Source: Tenacibaculum discolor (lineage in GTDB: Bacteria; Bacteroidota; Bacteroidia; Flavobacteriales; Flavobacteriaceae). Taken from it: 64,000 bases of DNA. The position numbers and the translations under genes were made by a program. The DNA lies in assembly GCF_003664185.1 (NCBI RefSeq), contig NZ_RCCS01000007.1, positions 1 through 64,000 on the forward strand. Reading direction: 5' to 3'. The notes under the pieces were generated by a model. It searched no databases, was not told where the DNA came from, and saw only the letters and a list, made by a program, of their open reading frames with translations. Below, one piece after another: positions 34,186-41,304 of this stretch (the stretch's first letter is position 1; every line of letters begins with the position of its first letter).

Positions 34186-35287
34186 AATCTTCTAATTTGT
34201 ATTTTCCAATATGACCAGACACATCTCCGCCGAGATAAAGATATCCATCATGCTCTTCAACAGAACTCGCTTCTGACACAACTTTACCAGTCGTGTCATA
34301 ATAAGTTTTTAAAATCTCTCCATCAGCACTCAAATGCATAATCATTCCATAGCGAGCTACTTTAGGTTGTAAAAATAAAGGAAGACCATAAACTAACTTT
34401 TTTACAAGAGGTTTAGAATGTATTTCATCTAAAGAAGGATCTCTTTTAGTTGAGAAACCAAGCCAAAAGCTACCATCGGTTCTTCTAGAGACTCCATTAG
34501 GAAAACCAGGTAGGTTGTCTAGAAAAACATCTGTTGTTCCTTTATTACTACCTTTTAACCAGTATCTAAGGATTCTGTATTTAGCTAAATCCACCATTAA
34601 TACAAAATCATCATTTTGAGAAACCGCAACACCGTTTCCAAAATAAGTACCATCTATAAGTGTTTTAACTTGTTTGGTTTTCGGATTGTAACTATAAAGA
34701 CCTCCATCGGGTTTCGCTTCCGTTAAAAGTTTCCAAATGTGTGTTCTATTAAAAGGTATTTTAGAAGAAGTATTGGTAAAATAAATAGTTCCATCAGAGG
34801 CAATATCTACATCGTTGGGAATAAGAAATTTATTTCCGCGCTCATCTTCACTTGCTAAAATTGTAATTTTTCCATTTTTGTCAACACTTATTAAGCCTCT
34901 TTCTAAATCGCAAGCAATTAGGTTTTGATTGCTGTCAAAATGTAGACCAGCAACCCAAGATTCTGTATTACAAAACACAGAGACTTTGCCTGAGGTGTCA
35001 ATTTTTAAAATTCTACCGTCTGAAAAATCTGTTTCAGAAATGTGTACCCCACAATATAGGTTTCCTTGTTTGTCTACGGCAATATCCTCAGGCCCATACC
35101 AACCGTCTAAATTGATGTGTTGGGTTGAGCTTAAGAGCTCATTTTCAAGAAGTGCACCTACTAACTTAGGAGGTGTGGGAGGAGACCAAGCTTCTGGATT
35201 AATTGAACACGATTTAAAAGTAACACTGGTTATAAAAATGAGTAAGATTAATAATGTAGCGTATTTTACTAATGATGCAATTTTCAT
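34184..35287 (-). CDS. Strictosidine synthase/SMP-30-like beta-propeller, membrane-anchored
   Basis: 367 aa. An N-terminal hydrophobic anchor (about 8-25; a Cys follows in FKSC, so a lipoprotein is possible) is followed by a six-bladed propeller of the strictosidine-synthase-like/gluconolactonase group: GPEDIAVDKQGNLY, IPNDVDIASDGTIYFT, NGVAVSQNDDFVL, GFPNGVSRRTDGSFW, YLYLGG. Likely a periplasmic hydrolase or lactonase; substrate unknown. A Crp/Fnr regulator lies upstream on the same strand. Confidence 0.85.
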   Translation of the reverse strand: MKIASLVKYATLLILLIFITSVTFKSCSINPEAWSPPTPPKLVGALLENELLSSTQHINLDGWYGPEDIAVDKQGNLYCGVHISETDFSDGRILKIDTSGKVSVFCNTESWVAGLHFDSNQNLIACDLERGLISVDKNGKITILASEDERGNKFLIPNDVDIASDGTIYFTNTSSKIPFNRTHIWKLLTEAKPDGGLYSYNPKTKQVKTLIDGTYFGNGVAVSQNDDFVLMVDLAKYRILRYWLKGSNKGTTDVFLDNLPGFPNGVSRRTDGSFWLGFSTKRDPSLDEIHSKPLVKKLVYGLPLFLQPKVARYGMIMHLSADGEILKTYYDTTGKVVSEASSVEEHDGYLYLGGDVSGHIGKYKLED

Positions 35288-35354
35288 TGTATTTGTTTTT
35301 ATAATTTATAAAGACAAAGAAAATGACAGCAATTTATTTCTATCTTGATAAATG

Positions 35355-35930
35355 TTAGGAAATAGTAACTTCTTTTCGAATTCTACTCAAAGATTCAGCA
35401 GCTATACCAAGAAAACTTGCGATTTGGTATTGAGGAGCTCTTAAAACAATTTTTTTATCATAGTTTTTAATAAAGTCTAAATACTTTTTCTTAGCCGATT
35501 TTGTTTGCATAGTTAGAGCTCTTTGTTGTGCACAAAGGTGATTTTGCTCAGCTAAAACTCTACCAAATTTCTCAAAATTGGAAGATTCTTTATATAATTG
35601 AGTTAAACTTTCAAAAGAAACTTTATAAACTACGCTGTCTTCAATAGCCTCTAGAAACTCAAGGGAAGGGGTTTGGTATATAAAACTATCAAAAACTGTT
35701 ATAAAGTGTTTATCACAAGAAAAATAGGTTGTAAACTCTTTACCTTCTATATTTTTAAATGTTCTAAAAAAACCAGATTCAATAAAGTATAAATCCTTCG
35801 CTTTTTTCCCTTCTTTAATAACTAATGTTTTTGCTTTGTATTCTTTTCTTTCTAATCGATTATAAAATATTTGAAACTCATTCTCAGTAAGTCCAATTAA
35901 GTCATGTAGCAATCTTTTGAGTTCGTCCAT
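35355..35930 (-). CDS. Crp/Fnr-family transcriptional regulator
   Basis: 191 aa. A cyclic-nucleotide-binding-like beta-roll (about 20-115, VIKEGKKAKDLYFIESGFFRTF) and a C-terminal helix-turn-helix (about 160-190, YQIASFLGIAAESLSRIRKE). No Cys cluster for an Fe-S centre. The roll lacks the full cAMP-binding PRSA motif, so the ligand is unknown. It is 67 bases upstream of the propeller gene and could control it. Confidence 0.88.
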   Translation of the reverse strand: MDELKRLLHDLIGLTENEFQIFYNRLERKEYKAKTLVIKEGKKAKDLYFIESGFFRTFKNIEGKEFTTYFSCDKHFITVFDSFIYQTPSLEFLEAIEDSVVYKVSFESLTQLYKESSNFEKFGRVLAEQNHLCAQQRALTMQTKSAKKKYLDFIKNYDKKIVLRAPQYQIASFLGIAAESLSRIRKEVTIS

Positions 35931-36031
35931 TTTTTAATATAAAGTTCAATTAACAGCGAAGTTATCTAAAGTAAGGCTAAGAATCAAACTAATTTTTAAG
36001 GGTTTAAAGTTAAAGAAGTTCAATTAAAACG

Positions 36032-36039
36032 TATCTTTG
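36032..36039 (+). promoter_or_regulatory. Candidate -7 promoter box of rimO
   Basis: TATCTTTG, matching TAnnTTTG, 20 bases before the rimO ATG; this implies a leader of only about 13 bases. Confidence 0.5.
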
Positions 36040-36058
36040 CACACCGAATTTTTATAGT

Positions 36059-37411
36059 ATGCGTACCAAAACAACAAAACAAAATAAAATTAACGTAGTT
36101 ACTTTAGGCTGCTCTAAAAACGTTTACGATAGTGAAGTGTTAATGGGTCAGTTAAAAGCCAATGGTAAAGAAGTGGTTCATGAAGATGAAAATGATGATG
36201 GAAATATTGTAGTAATTAATACGTGTGGTTTTATTGGTAAAGCCAAAGAAGAAAGTGTAGAAACTATTTTACACTACGCACAGAAGAAAGAAGAAGGTGA
36301 AGTAGATAAAGTGTTTGTTACTGGTTGTTTAAGTGAACGTTACAAACCAGACTTAGAAGCTGAAATAACGAATGTAGACCAGTATTTTGGTACACACGAT
36401 TTACCAAACTTATTAAAAGTTTTAGAAGCTGATTATAAGCATGAGCTAATTGGTGAGCGTTTAACTACAACTCCAGAGCACTATGCCTATTTAAAGATTG
36501 CAGAAGGTTGTGATCGTCCGTGTTCGTTTTGTGCTATTCCATTAATGAGAGGTAAACATGTTTCTACTCCTATAGAAGATCTGGTTACAGAAGCTACGAA
36601 GTTGGCTGAAAAAGGGATTAAGGAAATCATGCTAATCGCGCAAGATTTAACCTATTACGGATTAGATATTTATAAAAAACGTGCCTTAGCAGATTTACTA
36701 AAAGAGTTGGTAAAAGTTGATGGTATAGAGTGGATTCGTTTGCATTATGCTTTTCCAACAGGTTTTCCTATGGATGTATTAGAAGTAATGAAGAACGAAC
36801 CAAAAGTTTGTAATTATTTAGACATACCATTGCAGCATATCAATACCGAAATTTTAAAATCGATGAAACGTGGTACAACACACGAAAAAACCACAGCATT
36901 GATTCATAAGTTTCGTGAAGCAGTACCAAACATGGCAATTCGTACAACGTTAATTGTTGGATATCCAGGAGAAACAGAAGAGCAGTTTCAAGAATTAAAA
37001 GATTGGGTAGAAGAGATGCGTTTTGAGCGTTTAGGTGCTTTTGAATATTCACACGAAGAAAATACAGGAGCCTATGTTTTAGAAGATGATGTTCCAGCTG
37101 ATGTAAAATTCAGACGTGTAAATGAAATTATGGAAGTGCAGTCTCAAATTTCTTGGGAATTGAATCAAGAGAAAATAGGGAAAACCTTTAAATGTTTATT
37201 CGATAGAAAAGATGGAGAGTATTATTACGGACGTACCGAGTTTGATTCACCAGATGTAGATAATGACGTAATTGTTGATGCACGTGAATATTATATTAAA
37301 CTAGGAGAGTTTATTGATATAGAAATTTTTGATGCAGGTGATTTTGATTTACATGGAAAACCATTAGTAAAACAAGAGAGACCAGTGCCTTTAAATCAAA
37401 AGAAGAAATAA
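36059..37411 (+). CDS. rimO: Ribosomal protein uS12 methylthiotransferase RimO
   Basis: 450 aa. Adds a methylthio group to an Asp of uS12. UPF0004 domain with Cys18, Cys56 and Cys90 for one 4Fe-4S cluster; radical-SAM motif CDRPCSFC (Cys151, Cys155, Cys158) for the other; C-terminal TRAM domain (about 385-445). Length and domain order are standard. An oppositely oriented accessory block lies between it and ftsY. Confidence 0.97.
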   Translation: MRTKTTKQNKINVVTLGCSKNVYDSEVLMGQLKANGKEVVHEDENDDGNIVVINTCGFIGKAKEESVETILHYAQKKEEGEVDKVFVTGCLSERYKPDLEAEITNVDQYFGTHDLPNLLKVLEADYKHELIGERLTTTPEHYAYLKIAEGCDRPCSFCAIPLMRGKHVSTPIEDLVTEATKLAEKGIKEIMLIAQDLTYYGLDIYKKRALADLLKELVKVDGIEWIRLHYAFPTGFPMDVLEVMKNEPKVCNYLDIPLQHINTEILKSMKRGTTHEKTTALIHKFREAVPNMAIRTTLIVGYPGETEEQFQELKDWVEEMRFERLGAFEYSHEENTGAYVLEDDVPADVKFRRVNEIMEVQSQISWELNQEKIGKTFKCLFDRKDGEYYYGRTEFDSPDVDNDVIVDAREYYIKLGEFIDIEIFDAGDFDLHGKPLVKQERPVPLNQKKK

Positions 37412-37415
37412 AATC

Positions 37416-37441
37416 AAACCTGCTAAAAGCAGGTTTTTTTA
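37416..37441 (+). terminator. Terminator after rimO
   Basis: Stem aaacctgct/agcaggttt with loop aaa and an 8-base T run, five bases after the rimO stop. The next gene starts at 37456, just behind it. Confidence 0.85.
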
Positions 37442-37455
37442 TGCATATTTGCTGT

Positions 37456-38214
37456 ATGAAAAAAGCCTATTTTAACTGGAGCTCTGGAAAAGACTCTTCA
37501 TTAGCATTATACAAAATATTACAGCAAAAAGAATACGATGTGCAAAAGTTGATAACGAATGTAAATCAAGATTATCAACGTGTTTCAATGCATGGTTTGC
37601 ATGAAGATTTGTTAGATGCACAGGCTGAAAGTATAGGGATTCCTTTAGAAAAAATATATTTTCCTGCTGAGGTTACTATGGATTTGTATAACCAGAGAAT
37701 GAAGGAGAAAACGGCTGAGTTAAAAGATGCAGGGCTTGTAAATGGTATTTTTGGAGATATTTTTTTAGAGGATTTAAGAGCTTATCGTGATTCGAAACTG
37801 CAAGAAGTAGGAATTACAGGTGTGTATCCGTTATGGAAACAAGATACAAAAGAGTTACTTCGTGAGTTTTTAGCCTTAGGTTTTAAAACAATAACTGTTT
37901 GTGTGAATGCAAAATTGCTAGGAGAAGAGTTTGTAGGGAGAATTATTGATGAAGACTTTATCAATGAGCTTCCTGAAGGAGTAGATGTTTGCGGAGAAAA
38001 TGGTGAGTTTCATACCTTTTGTTATGACGGACCTATTTTTAAGAAACCTGTGGAGTTTGAAATAGGAGAGAAGGTGTTGAAATCCTATACTTTGCATAAA
38101 AGTGATGATGACAATTGTTATCAAGATTCAAAGAAAACTAAGAAAACAGAGGAAAGCTCCACTAAAAACTATGATAGAAGTTTTTGGTACTGTGATTTAC
38201 TGTTAAAAAAGTAA
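37456..38214 (+). CDS. Dph6-related ATP pyrophosphatase (PP-loop ATPase)
   Basis: 252 aa from the second in-frame ATG (MKKAYFNWSS); the ATG at 37441 lies in the terminator's T tract. The PP-loop SSGKDSS is at 9-15 with EFVGRIIDEDFI and FHTFCYDGPIF later. Archaeal/eukaryotic relatives amidate diphthine, but bacteria lack diphthamide, so the bacterial substrate is unknown. The end overlaps the convergent DUF6122 gene by 12 bases. Confidence 0.87.
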   Translation: MKKAYFNWSSGKDSSLALYKILQQKEYDVQKLITNVNQDYQRVSMHGLHEDLLDAQAESIGIPLEKIYFPAEVTMDLYNQRMKEKTAELKDAGLVNGIFGDIFLEDLRAYRDSKLQEVGITGVYPLWKQDTKELLREFLALGFKTITVCVNAKLLGEEFVGRIIDEDFINELPEGVDVCGENGEFHTFCYDGPIFKKPVEFEIGEKVLKSYTLHKSDDDNCYQDSKKTKKTEESSTKNYDRSFWYCDLLLKK

Positions 38215-38586
38215 TTTGCTTATTGGTTCTAATAAATTTTTTGCTGGGGAATTTTCTAAGCAAGAGCTACAGGCGTTATACATAAATAAACAATCGATAA
38301 AATCGGTTAGCATGTGTAGTAGCAACCCTAAACCGATAATGTTATAAGGTCTTTTTAAAAAAAGTAAGATAACATACAGTCCTATTGCATAGTAGGAATG
38401 GAATATGTGAAAACCAAAACTACATCGGTTAGGATCAAATATAGGACTTGCTAATAAGTGATCTACATCTACCAACATGGTAGCAAGTAGTAATAGCGCA
38501 ATTTTTTTCCAGTTATTTTTAAAAAATAGATAGGCTATAATTACAGGGAAACCAAAATGTAAAAAGTAGTGAATAAATGTTTGCAT
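38203..38586 (-). CDS. DUF6122 family membrane protein
   Basis: 127 aa, three or four hydrophobic segments with conserved polar positions inside the membrane (DVDHLLASPIFDPNRCSFGFH, LLHMLTDFIDC). These His/Asp residues resemble metal-dependent membrane-hydrolase motifs such as DUF457-type proteins, but no function is established. It overlaps the convergent gene by 12 bases. Confidence 0.72.
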   Translation of the reverse strand: MQTFIHYFLHFGFPVIIAYLFFKNNWKKIALLLLATMLVDVDHLLASPIFDPNRCSFGFHIFHSYYAIGLYVILLFLKRPYNIIGLGLLLHMLTDFIDCLFMYNACSSCLENSPAKNLLEPISKLLF

Positions 38587-38597
38587 TTGCTTAAAGC

Positions 38598-39158
38598 TTA
38601 AACAACTTCTTTTTCTAAAGCTAAAAAATGTGTGATTTCCGAGTTGTTATTGTTATGTAGTGGAATTATGTATAGTTCACATTTATAGGTAGATTTATCT
38701 TTTCTGTAATTAATGATTACATCTTTAAATGGTTTTCCTTTTAAAAGTTTTGTTTGAATTCTTTTTCTAGTAGTCTCCTTTGTTTTTTCTCCTTGTAAAA
38801 ATCGTGGGGTTTTGTTTAATGCAAATTCTTTTTCGTAGCCCGTCATTTTGGTAAAACCATCACTTACCCAAATTATTTTCTTTTGTATATCGGTAAGAAC
38901 TAAAGATTCATAATCGTTTTCTTTTATTATAGATGTAATGTTATTTTTCCAGTTGAAGCTTTTTGAAAATGTTTTTATGAGTTTTAAGTCACTGTATAGT
39001 TCTTTTTCAATAAACAAGTCTTGAATTCCCCAACTTAAAAGGTTTATACTTTTTTTAGATGAAGGATTAAGGTTATCAGCAATTTTAACGTATTCTTCTT
39101 TGTCTAAATTTGATACATAAATATCTAAAGACATCATTTTATCAAAACTATTTTTCAT
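38598..39158 (-). CDS. LOV-like PAS domain protein without photoactive Cys
   Basis: About 186 aa from ATG 39158; the longer frame (39209) would overlap the upstream gene. The N-terminal half is helical and of unknown role. The C-terminal PAS domain (about 85-186) strongly resembles LOV domains (VSDGFTKMTGYEKEFALN, RFLQGEKT, INYRKD). The flavin-adduct motif N-C-R-F-L-Q-G reads T-P-R-F-L-Q-G, so Cys is Pro. It cannot form the usual Cys-flavin photoadduct. No output domain, so it may be a sensor partner. Confidence 0.8.
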   Translation of the reverse strand: MKNSFDKMMSLDIYVSNLDKEEYVKIADNLNPSSKKSINLLSWGIQDLFIEKELYSDLKLIKTFSKSFNWKNNITSIIKENDYESLVLTDIQKKIIWVSDGFTKMTGYEKEFALNKTPRFLQGEKTKETTRKRIQTKLLKGKPFKDVIINYRKDKSTYKCELYIIPLHNNNNSEITHFLALEKEVV

Positions 39159-39189
39159 ACCTACTAAATAACTACTTTTTTTAGTAAAA

Positions 39190-39954
39190 CTAAAATTTTT
39201 CAAAAACACCTAGGCCAAATAAGGCAAAATCATACTTAACAGGGTCTTTCTTATCAAACTTTCTTAGAGTTACATCAAGTTCTTGAATGGCTTTCCAATC
39301 GTTTTGTTTTCTAGTAAGAATTTTTAATTTTCGAGCAATATTTCCTGTATGTACATCTAGCGGACAGTGTAAATGCGCTGGTGAGTGTGTTTTCCAAATA
39401 CCTAAATCGACTCCAGTTGTATTATCACGAACCATCCAACGTAAAAACATGTTAATTCTTTTGGATGCAGAACCTTTTAAAGGGTCAGAAACGTGTTTTA
39501 AAGTTCTTGATTGGTGTGGAATTTCAAAAAATACTTGTTTAAAGTTATGAATAGCATGCTGATAATTATCGGCATTATCTTTTGGTTGTAACACAGCTTC
39601 TAATCCGCCATGATTTTGGTAGATGTTTTTTAACGATTGAACAAAGAGCTTAAAATCATCAGCATTAAACGTTCGGTGTACAAATCCGTCAAAATCAGCT
39701 AAATCTTCTTCAGAATGATTGAGGACAAAATCGTACGGAGAATTTCCCATTAAATCCATCATTTTATGGGAGTTGTTAATAATCATTTTACGGTTTCCCC
39801 AAGCAATAGTTGCAGCTAAAAAACCAGCAATTTCAATATCCTCTTTTACCGAAAATTGGTGTGGAATTTGAATGGGGTCACTATCAATAAAATCTGGATT
39901 ATTGTATTGTGTTACTTTTTCGTCTAAAAATTCTTTGAGCTCCTTTTTGTTCAT
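39190..39954 (-). CDS. TIGR02757 family protein
   Basis: 254 aa. Matches the TIGR02757 (DUF2400) family in N-terminus (DPIQIPHQFSVKEDIEIAGFLAATIAWGNRKMI), KRINMFLRWMVRD and LDVHTGNIARKL. The helix-rich fold has some resemblance to HhH-GPD DNA glycosylases (LPLDVHTGNVAR-like loop), but no enzyme activity is established. It starts just beyond the CPBP stop, in the same unit. Confidence 0.85.
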   Translation of the reverse strand: MNKKELKEFLDEKVTQYNNPDFIDSDPIQIPHQFSVKEDIEIAGFLAATIAWGNRKMIINNSHKMMDLMGNSPYDFVLNHSEEDLADFDGFVHRTFNADDFKLFVQSLKNIYQNHGGLEAVLQPKDNADNYQHAIHNFKQVFFEIPHQSRTLKHVSDPLKGSASKRINMFLRWMVRDNTTGVDLGIWKTHSPAHLHCPLDVHTGNIARKLKILTRKQNDWKAIQELDVTLRKFDKKDPVKYDFALFGLGVFEKF

Positions 39955-39955
39955 T

Positions 39956-40507
39956 TTATGCTAAATCTCCTGCAAAACTAAGCAAAACAAAGAAAGCATT
40001 GTAACAAGCGTGTAATAAGATACTCCATTGTAAACCAAAACGAACCCTGATAAACCCTAAATAACCACCTAATATAGTTTGTGGAGCTACTAGTATTGGT
40101 GCTAATAAAAGTACGTTGGTGGTAATATTAAAGTTAGTTAAATGTACCAAACCAAAAAGTAGCGCGAATACATAAAAGGCTATTTTAAAAGTTTTTTTAC
40201 CATGAAATAAGGTGATTGGTGCTCTAAAAAATAACTCTTCAAACAAAGGAGCTAAAATGATTGTAAGAAAAGCGATAAACCATTTGGTATGCGCTTTTAG
40301 TAATTCCTCCATCGCATGTTCATTCATGTTTATCAAACCTAATTCTTGAACAAGAAGAAAAAGAGGCGATAATATTGCACCTGTAATAATGCTTATGAAA
40401 AGGAGGTGAAAGAATTTTTGGAATCGATACGAAATATCTTGGTTGGTATCTTCTTCTAAAACAGGTTTTTTTAAATAAGTAACAAGTTCTTGAAAAGTTT
40501 CTTTCAT
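39956..40507 (-). CDS. CPBP (CAAX/Abi) family intramembrane metalloprotease
   Basis: 183 aa, about five hydrophobic segments. Family motifs complete: EE-x3-R (Glu90, Glu91, Arg95), FGLVHLT (His122) and HACYN (His166, Asn170). An intramembrane endopeptidase of unknown substrate. One-base gap to the TIGR02757 gene. Confidence 0.9.
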   Translation of the reverse strand: MKETFQELVTYLKKPVLEEDTNQDISYRFQKFFHLLFISIITGAILSPLFLLVQELGLINMNEHAMEELLKAHTKWFIAFLTIILAPLFEELFFRAPITLFHGKKTFKIAFYVFALLFGLVHLTNFNITTNVLLLAPILVAPQTILGGYLGFIRVRFGLQWSILLHACYNAFFVLLSFAGDLA

Positions 40508-40552
40508 GTGAGTGATTTATTAATTAGTAGCAAGAAACTCTAAATAGTTACA

Positions 40553-41215
40553 TTATTCAACAATAATTCCGTCTTTCATTGTAAGCGTTCTATCAGCCAT
40601 TTTTGCTAATTCTTTGTTGTGTGTAACTAATACAAACGTTTGTCCAAACTCATCACGTAATTTAAAAAACAATTCATGTAAGTTTTTTGCTGAGGTAGAA
40701 TCAAGGTTTCCTGAAGGTTCGTCAGCAAAAATAACAGAAGGTTCATTAATTAAAGCTCTGGCAACAGCAACACGTTGTTGTTCTCCTCCAGAAAGCTCGT
40801 TAGGTTTATGATTTTCTCTATGCGATAATCCTAAAAAGGCTAGTAATTCTTTGGCTCTTTTTTCGGTTTCTACTTTTCCTTTTCCTCCTATAAAGGCAGG
40901 GATACAAACATTTTCTAAGGCAGTAAACTCTGGTAATAACTGATGAAATTGAAAAATGAATCCGATATGTTTATTTCGGAAAGCAGAAACTTTGGTATCG
41001 TTTAAATCTTTGATAGAAACACCATCTACCAATAATTCGTAGCTCTGATCTTTTAATGGTTTATCTAAGGTTCCTAAAATTTGCAGTAAGGTTGTTTTTC
41101 CAGCTCCTGAAGGACCAACAATAGCTACAATTTCTCCTTTTTTTATATGAAGATCAACGCCTTTTAATATTTCTACCTCTCCGTAATGTTTGTGGATGTT
41201 TTTAGCAACAATCAT
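40553..41215 (-). CDS. lolD: LolD-type ABC transporter ATP-binding protein
   Basis: 220 aa. Walker [10 protein letters not shown] (34-42), signature [15 protein letters not shown] and Walker [14 protein letters not shown]. The MacB/LolD/FtsE group normally pairs with an FtsX/LolE-type permease, which is not adjacent here. Role in lipoprotein release is inferred from the subfamily; the assignment to LolD rather than another member is moderate. Confidence 0.85.
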   Translation of the reverse strand: MIVAKNIHKHYGEVEILKGVDLHIKKGEIVAIVGPSGAGKTTLLQILGTLDKPLKDQSYELLVDGVSIKDLNDTKVSAFRNKHIGFIFQFHQLLPEFTALENVCIPAFIGGKGKVETEKRAKELLAFLGLSHRENHKPNELSGGEQQRVAVARALINEPSVIFADEPSGNLDSTSAKNLHELFFKLRDEFGQTFVLVTHNKELAKMADRTLTMKDGIIVE

Positions 41216-41242
41216 AGTGATATTTTCTAAGTAACGAATGTA

Positions 41243-41283
41243 TAAAAAAGAAATCAGATAAGCTTTAATGCTTATCTGATTTC
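41243..41283 (-). terminator. Terminator of the DUF5916 gene (minus strand)
   Basis: Stem aaatcagataagc (41251-41263)/gcttatctgattt (41270-41282) with a T-rich tail in the minus direction. Separates the outer-membrane protein gene from lolD. Confidence 0.8.
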
Positions 41284-41304
41284 AAACAATACATAAACGC
41301 GTAT

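Noticed and set aside
34929..35348. Plus-strand frame of 139 codons opposite the propeller gene
   Set aside because: It overlaps the recognisable beta-propeller gene almost completely, and its translation shows no domain or signal structure.
37456..38214. Dph6-like gene as evidence of diphthamide synthesis
   Set aside because: Bacteria lack eEF2/aEF2-type diphthamide, and bacterial members of this ATPase family act on unknown substrates.
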